Assembly (NCBI GenBank): GCA_963977425.1
Contig: CAXBOO010000001.1
Span: 473,354 to 537,353, forward strand
Direction: 5' to 3'
Length of the DNA stretch: 64,000 bases
Origin: CAXBOO01 sp963977425
GTDB lineage: Bacteria > Bacteroidota > Bacteroidia > Flavobacteriales_D > Luteibaculaceae
The position numbers were made by a program, and so were the translations under genes. The notes below the pieces were generated by a model. The model saw only the letters and a program-made list of their open reading frames with translations, ran no database searches and was not told the DNA's origin. Shown here one piece after another: positions 50,502-58,801 of this stretch. Position 1 is the first letter of the stretch. Every line of letters begins with the position of its first letter.

Positions 50502-53339
50502 ATGAAAAAACTTATACTATCAAGTGTAGTACTGATGGGGCTTTCGGCTCTTCTTGTCAATGATTTTTGTTGCGATAGCAGTGAGAAGGCATACACACCT
50601 AGAACAGAATTTAATGCTGCTAAGTCGTTTAGAGGACAGGCAGAATACCTAGAAAGTTTACGTACCAATGTGAAAACTGGTAAAATAAACCCGCTAGATA
50701 AAATACTAGCAATGGAAGCTTTGGATAAAATGCCAGAGTTGAAAAGCAAGAGCAATGTAGCACTTGATTGGATCGATATGGGTCCAGACAATGTAGGTGG
50801 TAGAACACGTGCAATTGTTGTTGATAAAGACGATTCTAAAACTATCTATGCAGGTTCTGTTGCAGGTGGTTTATGGAAATCAACTAACCGTGGTGGTACA
50901 TGGTCAAAGGTTGAGTCTTTTGGAGCTAACTTGAACATCAGTACGATGGCTCAACTTCCAAATGGAAAATTTGTAATCGGTACAGGTTGTACTTTTGAAT
51001 CTCCAAATGGATCAGGTGGATCAGGTTTCCCAGGATATGGTATCTATATTTCTGAAGACAACTTGGCTACGTTTACTCATGCAGTTGATCAAGATGGTGA
51101 TTTCTTGAGACCAAGCAAAGAGTTTACTAACAACGGAACTTTTGTATTTACAAACGAAATAGTTTTAGACGGTGCAAACCCAGATGCAATTTGGATTGCT
51201 TACGATAAAGGTATAGCTCATTACAATACTGTAACTAAAGAGTTTACAAAAATGACAACTCCAGGAATGACAGGAGTTGCTCAAGATATTGATGTGTCTA
51301 GCGACGGTCAAACTATTGTAGCTATCATGTACACAGGTTCTGGTTTCTCTTCTTATTCTACTCCTTTTATGAGTAAAGATGGTGGAGCTACTTGGGTTAA
51401 CATGAGAACTGAAGGTAACTTAACATTAGCGCCAACAAACAACAGTGGGCGTATGGAAGTAGCGATCTCTAAAGACGATAAAAACTACATTTATTTCTCA
51501 ATGGCCGGTAGAGGTGGTAACCTTTTCGGTGTATTTGGTACTGAAGACGGTGGAGATAACTGGTCAAGCCTTATGCCTGGTTCAGTTTCATCATTCGATT
51601 ATATGACTTCTCCTGCTTCATCACAAGGTAACTACGATCAAGCTATTGAAGTTGTGCCTGGTCAACCTGGAGTTATCATCTTAGGTGGTATTACTGTTTG
51701 GAGAGCTGGATTTGATGCTGCCGCTGAGCAAATTGCTCAAAACTTTGCACCTGCAGGATCGCCTATCTATGTACACTCTGATATTCACGAATTTACTTTC
51801 GACCCTAAAACTGGTGCCTTATGGATTGGTTGCGACGGTGGTATCCACAGATCAGATGATTACGGTCAAACTTTCTCTATGAACAATAGAGGATATAACG
51901 TAACTACTTTCTTCGATATCGGTTTCTCTAATGACGGAAAAGTTATTGGTGGTAGTCAAGATAACGGAACTCAATTGATCGAATTCAAAGGAATTACTGA
52001 GCAAACTGCCCGTGAAGTAACAGGTGGTGATGGCTTTGATTGTGGATATTCTAAAACGAGTTCAAAAGTTTCATTCGCTACTATTTACAATGCAGCATTG
52101 TTTAGAAGTTTAGACGATAACGCTTACGAAGGATTCTATAGCCCAGTTGCAAACCTTGCAGCTAATAATTCAGGTACTTTCTTTTCTACTTTCCAATTTT
52201 ATGAAAATGATAACGACGCAGATTCTAAAACATTCATAAGCTTCGAGAATACTACAGGTGCTGATATACCTGCAGGAACTGAATTGACTATTGATTCTAA
52301 AACTTACCAAAAACAATTCAAGTATACTACTGATACATTGTTAGTTCCTAATGCTAAGATCAGTGTTCAAGATCCTTATTCTTCAATATTTGCAGTAGGA
52401 ATGTCTGGTGTTAACGGAGTTTGGATTACTAGAGGAGCAATGCAATTTGGATCTATACCAGCATGGTATAGAGTGCTAGAAGTAAATGGTGCAGTAAGTG
52501 AAATAGAATTCGGTTCTGATGGAACAATGTATGCTTCTACAGGTAATACTCTATACAGAGTAACAAACCTTAAAGATGCTTGGGCTTATCATGATACTGA
52601 TTTGGATGGTGATAGTACGGTTAAAGTGCACCAAACAGATGTAATCTTGAGCAACTCTTCTAATACCATTACAAGTATTTCTGCAGACCCAAATAACCCA
52701 AATAGAATTTTGGTTACACGTGGTAACTACAATGGAAGTACTCACCTTTACTTGTGTGAAAATGCATTGGATGCAAATCCAACATTTACTTCAATTCAAG
52801 GTGACTTGCCTGATTTCCCTGTGTACAGTGGACGTATTGATGCTTTCGATCCTAACTTAATTGTAATAGGTACAGAAATGGGAATATTTGCATCAGAAGA
52901 TGCAGGTGCTACATGGGTTGAGAAGAATGATGGTGATATGGACAGAGTTCCTGTTTACGAAATTCACCAACAATCTAGAACTTATGGTGGTGATGTTACC
53001 AACACAGGTTTCTACTACATTGGTACCCACGGTAGAGGGGCGTTTAGAGCTGAAAACTTCTTCAATTCAGTTGGCGAAAACAACAACGATTTGAACAACG
53101 ATTTTAGTTTGAATGTTTTCCCTAACCCAACAACTGAAGTGTTGAAAGTAAACACAGGTTTGTCAGGTGATCAAAACATCGAAATTTTCAACAATGCTGG
53201 TCAATTGGTGAAAACAGAAATGGTATCATCTAACGGAACAATACTTTCTATTGATGTTAACGAATTAAATGCTGGTAACTATATCGTAAGAGCAACAACT
53301 ATTGCAGGTGTTAAAACAGCTCACTTCATTAAGAAGTAA
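50502..53339 (+). CDS. Large T9SS cargo protein with VPS10/BNR-type propeller
   Basis: 945-residue secreted protein. Signal peptide-like start (KKLILSSVVLMGLSALLV), then a long propeller-type region with repeated Asp-box/BNR motifs such as IYAGSVAGGLWKSTNRGGTW, PFMSKDGGATWVN, VFGTEDGGDNWSS, GGIHRSDDYGQTF and IFASEDAGATWVEK, as in VPS10/sortilin-like or sialidase folds. C-terminal ~75 residues form a type A T9SS sorting domain: SLNVFPNPTTEVLKV ... IEIFNNAGQLVK ... LNAGNYIVRATTIAGVKTAHFIKK. The codon use (AAC, GGT, GAA favoured) looks more uniform than in neighbours, hinting at high expression. Surface-attached or released. Confidence 0.92.
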   Translation: MKKLILSSVVLMGLSALLVNDFCCDSSEKAYTPRTEFNAAKSFRGQAEYLESLRTNVKTGKINPLDKILAMEALDKMPELKSKSNVALDWIDMGPDNVGGRTRAIVVDKDDSKTIYAGSVAGGLWKSTNRGGTWSKVESFGANLNISTMAQLPNGKFVIGTGCTFESPNGSGGSGFPGYGIYISEDNLATFTHAVDQDGDFLRPSKEFTNNGTFVFTNEIVLDGANPDAIWIAYDKGIAHYNTVTKEFTKMTTPGMTGVAQDIDVSSDGQTIVAIMYTGSGFSSYSTPFMSKDGGATWVNMRTEGNLTLAPTNNSGRMEVAISKDDKNYIYFSMAGRGGNLFGVFGTEDGGDNWSSLMPGSVSSFDYMTSPASSQGNYDQAIEVVPGQPGVIILGGITVWRAGFDAAAEQIAQNFAPAGSPIYVHSDIHEFTFDPKTGALWIGCDGGIHRSDDYGQTFSMNNRGYNVTTFFDIGFSNDGKVIGGSQDNGTQLIEFKGITEQTAREVTGGDGFDCGYSKTSSKVSFATIYNAALFRSLDDNAYEGFYSPVANLAANNSGTFFSTFQFYENDNDADSKTFISFENTTGADIPAGTELTIDSKTYQKQFKYTTDTLLVPNAKISVQDPYSSIFAVGMSGVNGVWITRGAMQFGSIPAWYRVLEVNGAVSEIEFGSDGTMYASTGNTLYRVTNLKDAWAYHDTDLDGDSTVKVHQTDVILSNSSNTITSISADPNNPNRILVTRGNYNGSTHLYLCENALDANPTFTSIQGDLPDFPVYSGRIDAFDPNLIVIGTEMGIFASEDAGATWVEKNDGDMDRVPVYEIHQQSRTYGGDVTNTGFYYIGTHGRGAFRAENFFNSVGENNNDLNNDFSLNVFPNPTTEVLKVNTGLSGDQNIEIFNNAGQLVKTEMVSSNGTILSIDVNELNAGNYIVRATTIAGVKTAHFIKK

Positions 53340-53365
53340 TTATTTAAAAACATTCATTTACTTTG

Positions 53366-53396
53366 AAGGGAACTCTTAATCGGGTTCCCTTTTTTT
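53366..53396 (+). terminator. Terminator after T9SS gene, abutting gap start codon
   Basis: Perfect arms AAGGGAAC (53366-53373) and GTTCCCTT (53384-53391), then a T-run to 53396; ATG of gap starts at 53397. TTACTTTG (53358-53365) stands directly before the hairpin. Confidence 0.85.
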
Positions 53397-54404
53397 ATGC
53401 CTATGCGTCAACGTGTGTTTATTAATGGTTTTGGCCGAATCGGCAGAACATTGCTTCATTTTTTACTTCTTAAACAAGATGAATTTGAAGTGGTAGGAAT
53501 CAATGATTTGTCCGAACTGGATGTCTTATGCCATTTGTTCAAATACGATTCTATACACCCTAGAAAAGTTGATTGTCGAGCAGAAAACGATCATTTGATA
53601 ATAGGAAATAATCAAATCCCATTTTTCCATTATAAAAATTTAGAAGACCTTCCACATGCACGGCTGGAAGTAAATCTTGTTTTTGAATGTACAGGACGCT
53701 ATAAAACAAATCAAGATTTGATGGGACACATCAATTCTGGCGCTAAGCGAGTTATCTTATCTGCACCACCATCTGAGGGAGAAGACATTAAAACCATTGT
53801 TTTAGGTGTAAATGAAGATCAATTATCAGCCGATGATGTTATTGTTTCTAATGCTTCTTGTACGACAAACAGTGCTGCTCATTTGATACAGATGATGCGC
53901 GAATTGTGTGACATTGAAAGTGCGTATATCACCACTGTTCACAGTTATACAGGCGATCAGACTTTACATGATACTCCACATAAGGATTTTAGACGCGCAA
54001 GAGCAGCTGCACAATCTATAATACCTACTACTACAGGAGCAGCTAAAGCTTTGACAAGGATATTCCCTGATTTAAATGATAAAATAGGAGGTTGCGGTAT
54101 TCGTGTGCCGGTTCCTGATGGATCGTTAACGGATATAACTTTTGTAGTGAAATCGAGTCGTTCGATAGATGATATTAATAATGCATTTAAGCAAGCTAGC
54201 CTAACGCGTTGGAAAGGTTTGTTGGAGTATACTGAAGACCCAATAGTATCAATTGATGTTATAGGTAATACACATTCAGCTTTATTTGATGCACAACTAA
54301 CATCTGTAATTGGTAATATGGTAAAAGTTGTGGCATGGTACGATAATGAAGTGGGTTATACCAACCGATTAATCGACTTGGCAAACTACTGGCGGAGTAT
54401 TTAA
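53397..54404 (+). CDS. gap: Glyceraldehyde-3-phosphate dehydrogenase
   Basis: Glycolytic/gluconeogenic NAD-dependent enzyme, 335 residues. N-terminal NAD site FINGFGRIGRT, catalytic cysteine in SNASCTTNSAAH, then HSYTGDQTLHDTPH and DFRRARAAAQSIIPTTTGAAKAL, and final WYDNEVGYTNRLIDLANY. Two start ATGs in frame (53397 and 53403). The first lies directly after the terminator T-tract. The 3' end overlaps the convergent lpxH gene by 36 nt. A relative such as erythrose-4-phosphate dehydrogenase is less likely given the standard motifs. Confidence 0.94.
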   Translation: MPMRQRVFINGFGRIGRTLLHFLLLKQDEFEVVGINDLSELDVLCHLFKYDSIHPRKVDCRAENDHLIIGNNQIPFFHYKNLEDLPHARLEVNLVFECTGRYKTNQDLMGHINSGAKRVILSAPPSEGEDIKTIVLGVNEDQLSADDVIVSNASCTTNSAAHLIQMMRELCDIESAYITTVHSYTGDQTLHDTPHKDFRRARAAAQSIIPTTTGAAKALTRIFPDLNDKIGGCGIRVPVPDGSLTDITFVVKSSRSIDDINNAFKQASLTRWKGLLEYTEDPIVSIDVIGNTHSALFDAQLTSVIGNMVKVVAWYDNEVGYTNRLIDLANYWRSI

Positions 54405-55145
54405 ACTAACCAATTTAAATCCTTCTGGTGTTAGTACACCATAACTTTCGTGCTTAAGCCAATCGCCTAAATTGAAATAGGTAGCATTGTGATTAGGAAA
54501 ACGGCATTCAATAGGCAAATGTCTATGTCCGAAAATAAGGTAATCGTATTGCTTTTTCGACAAGGTTTCTTTGCAGTAATCAATCAGCCATTCATTTTCT
54601 GTACCTAAAAAATGATGGTCTTTATCTCTATTTTTTTCGCTTGATTTACGCGACATGTAATTGGCAATGCCAACTCCAACATCTGGGTGTAGCCATCGAA
54701 ACATCCATTGGAAAAATGGCGAGTGAAAGATTTTCTTGATGAATTTATATCCTTTATCTCCTGGGCCTAATCCATCACCGTGATGAATGTGCAATGAGTG
54801 TCCAAAATGAGAAACATCTAAATGGTGTGTATAGATAGTTGCATTCAATTCTTTTTCGAAGTAATCCCACATCCAGATGTCGTGGTTTCCTTTGAAAATG
54901 CTAATGGGTATTCCTTTGTCGGCAACTTTAGTTAATGCCCCTAGAAGCCGTAAAAAGCCTTTTGGCACGACGTGTTTGTATTCAAACCAGAAGTCAAACA
55001 AATCTCCTACTAAGTACAAGTGTTCTAAGTGTGGGAGATGCAATTCAATAAGGTCGATTATTTTTTGTTCACGTATTCTACTTTCCTCATAGTTGGGAAT
55101 ACCTAAATGAAAATCAGATAAGAAGAGTACGCGAGCATTTTCCAT
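54369..55145 (-). CDS. lpxH: UDP-2,3-diacylglucosamine diphosphatase (LpxH)
   Basis: Peripheral membrane hydrolase of lipid A synthesis, making lipid X from UDP-2,3-diacyl-GlcN. 258 residues of the calcineurin-like metallophosphoesterase family with SDFHLG, GDLFDFWFE, GNHD (IFKGNHDIWMW), HHGDG and FGHRHLP, all metal or phosphate ligands. The LpxH-type insertion around residues 120-165 is present. Start overlaps the stop of the upstream TlpA-like gene (TAATG). Family members with other substrates exist, but lipid A context supports LpxH. Confidence 0.9.
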   Translation of the reverse strand: MENARVLFLSDFHLGIPNYEESRIREQKIIDLIELHLPHLEHLYLVGDLFDFWFEYKHVVPKGFLRLLGALTKVADKGIPISIFKGNHDIWMWDYFEKELNATIYTHHLDVSHFGHSLHIHHGDGLGPGDKGYKFIKKIFHSPFFQWMFRWLHPDVGVGIANYMSRKSSEKNRDKDHHFLGTENEWLIDYCKETLSKKQYDYLIFGHRHLPIECRFPNHNATYFNLGDWLKHESYGVLTPEGFKLVSLNTPPVVCQVD

Positions 55146-56290
55146 TAACCAAATATTTCTTCTAATTTCTTTTCTAGAGCAATACCTCTAAGGTTTTTAG
55201 CCAATATATTACCCTCTGCATCGATTAAGAACGTAGCAGGTATGCTGCTTACACCATAAAGTTGAGCAGCTGCGTTGTTCCATAATTGCAAATCAGAAAC
55301 ATGCGTCCAAGTTAGATTGTCGGCTTTGATAGCGTTTTCCCAAGCTTGTTTTGATTTGTCTAGTGATACACCAAAGATTTCGAATCCTTTGTTTTTGTAC
55401 TTTTTGTAAAGTTTTACCACGTTAGGGTTTTCCATTCTACATGGTTTGCACCAACTAGCCCAAAAATCGATTAAAACAACTTTTCCTTTCAAATCCGAAA
55501 GTTGAGCCATTTTACCATTTGGTTGGTTCATCGCAATGTTTGGTGCAGGTTTTCCTATCCCTAAAATGGCATCCATTCGGGCGTTTTTTTCAGCTTCAGC
55601 AGCTTGTAGCTTAATTTGCTCTTCGGCTCTTTTGATTGTTGATTGTAGGTTTTTTACATAACCAGAATTAGGAGATATTTGAGAAACAGATGCTTCTAAG
55701 TCTTTGTACAATTCAATGTTGTCAACTGGGTTGATGTTTTGTAATGCACTCAGAGCAACAATAGAATTTTTTCTTTCAGCTATGAATTCTTTTGCTGTAG
55801 CAATGAAATCTTGTTGCAATGAATTTAAGCTATCTATGAGCATTTGCTGAGTCATTTTCTTTTCAGAAAAACGTTGTTTCAATTTGCCAGCTGTGGTTTC
55901 AAAACTTTTACTTGTGCTAATCCAGTTGTAAAGATCTTGAGTAGATGCATTTAGGTCGCTTGCAGGATTGTATCGAGCTGGGAATTCAGTAAATACTACA
56001 TTCTGAGAACTGTTTCCGTCGCTGATGAAAGTGAAACCTTTTAAATCTCCTTTGCTTAATAAAAGAAAGTCGGGTTGTGGTGATGTATATGCAAAAGCAT
56101 ATTTTCCATCTTCACTAATTTTTGAAGAATCAACTCTAATCCACTGACCATTTTGTACGGATAGTAAATAAAGTTGTTGAGGAGTGTCATTTTCAGGTAA
56201 TTCAACCGTTAAACTATAGTTGTCACTGTTGCTACAGGATGCTAAAATGATCATTATGCTGATGCATAATGTGGATAATAATTTAGTCAT
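55145..56290 (-). CDS. TlpA-like thioredoxin family lipoprotein (DUF4369-type N-terminus)
   Basis: 381-residue exported thiol-disulfide protein. Lipoprotein signal (ISIMIILASC, cysteine 19), N-terminal beta domain of about 110 residues resembling DUF4369, a helical linker (about 135-235) and a C-terminal TlpA/ResA thioredoxin domain with WASWCKPCRMENPN (active-site CxxC) and SSIPATFLIDAEG (cis-Pro). Periplasmic redox role is inferred from the family. Overlaps gatB by 8 nt upstream and lpxH by 1 nt downstream. Confidence 0.9.
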   Translation of the reverse strand: MTKLLSTLCISIMIILASCSNSDNYSLTVELPENDTPQQLYLLSVQNGQWIRVDSSKISEDGKYAFAYTSPQPDFLLLSKGDLKGFTFISDGNSSQNVVFTEFPARYNPASDLNASTQDLYNWISTSKSFETTAGKLKQRFSEKKMTQQMLIDSLNSLQQDFIATAKEFIAERKNSIVALSALQNINPVDNIELYKDLEASVSQISPNSGYVKNLQSTIKRAEEQIKLQAAEAEKNARMDAILGIGKPAPNIAMNQPNGKMAQLSDLKGKVVLIDFWASWCKPCRMENPNVVKLYKKYKNKGFEIFGVSLDKSKQAWENAIKADNLTWTHVSDLQLWNNAAAQLYGVSSIPATFLIDAEGNILAKNLRGIALEKKLEEIFG

Positions 56291-57734
56291 TTAGTAATTT
56301 TTGTAGTATAATGTTAGCTTCTTTTGGATTGGCTTTTCCTTTTGCCATTTTCATGAATTCTCCCATGAATAAGCCCAATAGGTTTTTGTTTCCAGCTTTG
56401 TATGCTGCCACTTTCTCTGGGTATTTGTCTAGAGCAGCTTTGGCAATAGATTCTATTTCGTCGCTTCCAACATCTTGAATAAGATTTAAGCTTGTCGCAA
56501 TAGATTTTGCGGATTCTGACGACTTCAGCATTTCAGGAAATAGTTTTTGCGCAGCAATGGTATTGTTTACCGTACCATCAGCTATAAGGTTCACCAATTC
56601 AGCAATGCGTTCAGGAGAGATAGAAAATTCAGTGATGTGTAAGCCTAATTCATTTAAGTGTGACTTTACACTACCCAACATCCAGTTGGCGGCCGATTTG
56701 TAGTGTTTAGTAAACTCTAAAACTTTTGAGTAATATTCTGCTAAGTCTTTATTCTCAGCCAAAATATTAGCGTCGTATTGACTCAATCCGTAGTCAGAAA
56801 CAAAACGGTCTTTCATTACACGTGGTAATTCAGGAAGTTCTGATTGAATCTTCTCTAAGTATTCTTCGGTTAAAGTAATTGGAGCTAAATCAGGTTCTGG
56901 AAAATAACGGTAATCGTGCGCTTGTTCTTTGCTTCTTTGACTATATGTTATGCCTTCAATGGCATCAAAACCTCTAGTTTCTTGAGCAATGCTAATGCCT
57001 TTTTCAAGAAGGTCTACTTGTCTTATAGCTTCGTGTTCTATAGCTCTTTGTACGTTTCGAAATGAGTTTAGGTTTTTTATTTCTGTTCTTGTACCAAGCT
57101 CAGTACTGCCTTTTTTGCGTACACTAATGTTGGCATCGCATCGCAAACTCCCTTCTTCAAGATTACCGTCGCAAATATCCAAATGGCGTACTATTTTTCG
57201 AACTTCAGAAACGTAATGATAAGCCTCTTCTCCACTTCTTAATTCTGGCTCAGATACTATTTCTAATAAGGGTACACCTGCACGGTTAAGGTCAACAAGT
57301 GTATTGTATGGATCTTGGTCGTGCATGCTTTTACCAGCATCTTCTTCCATGTGAATACGAGTTATGTTCACCGTTTTGGAGCTCCCATCAGGCATATCGT
57401 ATACCATTTTACCACCGTTACAAATCGGGGTATTATCTTGTGTGATTTGATATCCTTTCGGTAAATCCGGATAGAAATAGTTTTTTCGAGCGTAGAACAT
57501 ATCCCGTCTAATATCACACCCTAATATCAAACCCAATTTACAAGCCGATTCGATAACCTTTTTATTGGATACTGGCAATGTTCCAGGATGCCCTAAGGTT
57601 ACAACGCCAATGTTAGAGTTTGGTAAAGCACCATATTGATTTACATCACTGCAATATGCTTTGCTTTTGGTGTTTAGTTGAAGGTGTATTTCCAAACCGA
57701 CAACGGTTTCGTAAGTATCGTAAATGTTGCTCAA
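56283..57734 (-). CDS. gatB: Aspartyl/glutamyl-tRNA amidotransferase subunit B
   Basis: Subunit of the GatCAB amidotransferase that converts Glu-tRNA(Gln) or Asp-tRNA(Asn). 483 residues: N-terminal cradle domain with VGLEIHLQLNTKSKAYC, LGHPGTLPVSN, FYPDLPKGYQITQ, IHMEEDAGKS, DLNRAGVPLLEIVSEP, and YRYFPEPDLAP; helical middle and YqeY-like tail (about 335-483). TTG start at 57734, whose TTGA overlaps the lpxK stop. gatA and gatC are not adjacent in this window. Confidence 0.96.
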   Translation of the reverse strand: MSNIYDTYETVVGLEIHLQLNTKSKAYCSDVNQYGALPNSNIGVVTLGHPGTLPVSNKKVIESACKLGLILGCDIRRDMFYARKNYFYPDLPKGYQITQDNTPICNGGKMVYDMPDGSSKTVNITRIHMEEDAGKSMHDQDPYNTLVDLNRAGVPLLEIVSEPELRSGEEAYHYVSEVRKIVRHLDICDGNLEEGSLRCDANISVRKKGSTELGTRTEIKNLNSFRNVQRAIEHEAIRQVDLLEKGISIAQETRGFDAIEGITYSQRSKEQAHDYRYFPEPDLAPITLTEEYLEKIQSELPELPRVMKDRFVSDYGLSQYDANILAENKDLAEYYSKVLEFTKHYKSAANWMLGSVKSHLNELGLHITEFSISPERIAELVNLIADGTVNNTIAAQKLFPEMLKSSESAKSIATSLNLIQDVGSDEIESIAKAALDKYPEKVAAYKAGNKNLLGLFMGEFMKMAKGKANPKEANIILQKLLND

Positions 57735-58801
57735 GATTTAAGTTCTTTAGGTATTAATTCTTCTAACGCTTCAATGAAAAATTGCTCTTTATCAAAAGCT
57801 ATGTTAACTGATATGGGTAGAATATAAAGGTCAAAATTACAGCCATATTTCCTTTTAGCAAAATTTAGTTTGTTGTAATCTTTTTCAGTACAAACTACTG
57901 CTGTATTTTCTTTGTCAGATTCATCTAAAATGGCGACTATATTTTTGCAGTCAGATTCTGTAAAATAGCTGTGGTCCAGTTTCTTGTAGAATTCGGTGTC
58001 GCTAAAAAGTTCGCCTAATTTTTGATTGAAAAATTTTGGCTTTGCTATTGCACTTACACCAACTACAAACAAATTCTTGGCATCCAATAGTATTTTACGT
58101 GATTCAGGATTGATTACAGGTAAATACTTGATTTGACTAAAAAATGCACTCTCGCCATATTGAAAAGGAGCGTTGTGATGCAAGTTTACGATGTCAGAAT
58201 CTTGAATAACATTGGGCGATTTTGATACAACCAATATGTCAGCATAAGCAGCTGCTTGTTTTATGTCCCGTAATGTGCCAAATGGCAAAAGTTGATCTTT
58301 GTAATAAGGTAAGTCATACGTGGACAGTAAGATTTTGATGTCGCTTTTTAATTTACGGTGTTGTAAAGCATCATCGAGTAATATGATTGTGGTTGAGGGT
58401 AAACGGTTTAAAATTTCTCGTATCCCATCAACTCTGCTTTCACAGACAAAAATATTGGCCCCCGTTGCCTGCTTTAGTTCGAGCGCTTCATCTCCAAATT
58501 GTTCAACACTCCCGTCGGAAGTAACTTCAAAAAATCCTTTGCTTTTTCTGCCATAACCTCTAGATAAAATCACAACATTGTTAGCAACGTTTAAATGTTG
58601 GTATAGGAACTTTGTAAAGGGGGTTTTTCCACTTCCGCCAATGTTCAAATTACCGATAACTATTGTTGTTACTTGAGGGAAGTGTGTAGATTTCAGAACG
58701 CCTGTATCATACAAGGCATGACGGATGTAGAGCACAAAAAAATAAGGCAATGAAAAAAGCATTGTTATATATTTGAACGGCCCAGTAATCATATCAATCA
58801 T
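57731..58801 (-). CDS. lpxK: Tetraacyldisaccharide 4'-kinase
   Basis: Phosphorylates the lipid A precursor at the 4' position at the inner membrane. About 356 residues from ATG 58801; a second ATG at 58792 is equally possible and would leave room for the -7 box. Hydrophobic N-terminal helix (MLFSLPYFFVLYIRHALYD), Walker A GNLNIGGSGKTPF, SRGYGRKSKG, DDALQHRKLKSDI (HR motif near the active site) and CTEKDYNKL. Overlapping divergent start with the Nif3-like gene (shared CATG). Operon lpxK-gatB-tlpA-lpxH. Confidence 0.94.
   Translation of the reverse strand: MIDMITGPFKYITMLFSLPYFFVLYIRHALYDTGVLKSTHFPQVTTIVIGNLNIGGSGKTPFTKFLYQHLNVANNVVILSRGYGRKSKGFFEVTSDGSVEQFGDEALELKQATGANIFVCESRVDGIREILNRLPSTTIILLDDALQHRKLKSDIKILLSTYDLPYYKDQLLPFGTLRDIKQAAAYADILVVSKSPNVIQDSDIVNLHHNAPFQYGESAFFSQIKYLPVINPESRKILLDAKNLFVVGVSAIAKPKFFNQKLGELFSDTEFYKKLDHSYFTESDCKNIVAILDESDKENTAVVCTEKDYNKLNFAKRKYGCNFDLYILPISVNIAFDKEQFFIEALEELIPKELKS
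58768..58775 (+). promoter_or_regulatory. -7 box of Nif3-like gene inside lpxK
   Basis: TATATTTG, perfect TAnnTTTG, ends 24 nt before the Nif3-like ATG (58800), within antisense lpxK coding sequence. No TTG at the expected -33. Confidence 0.45.
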
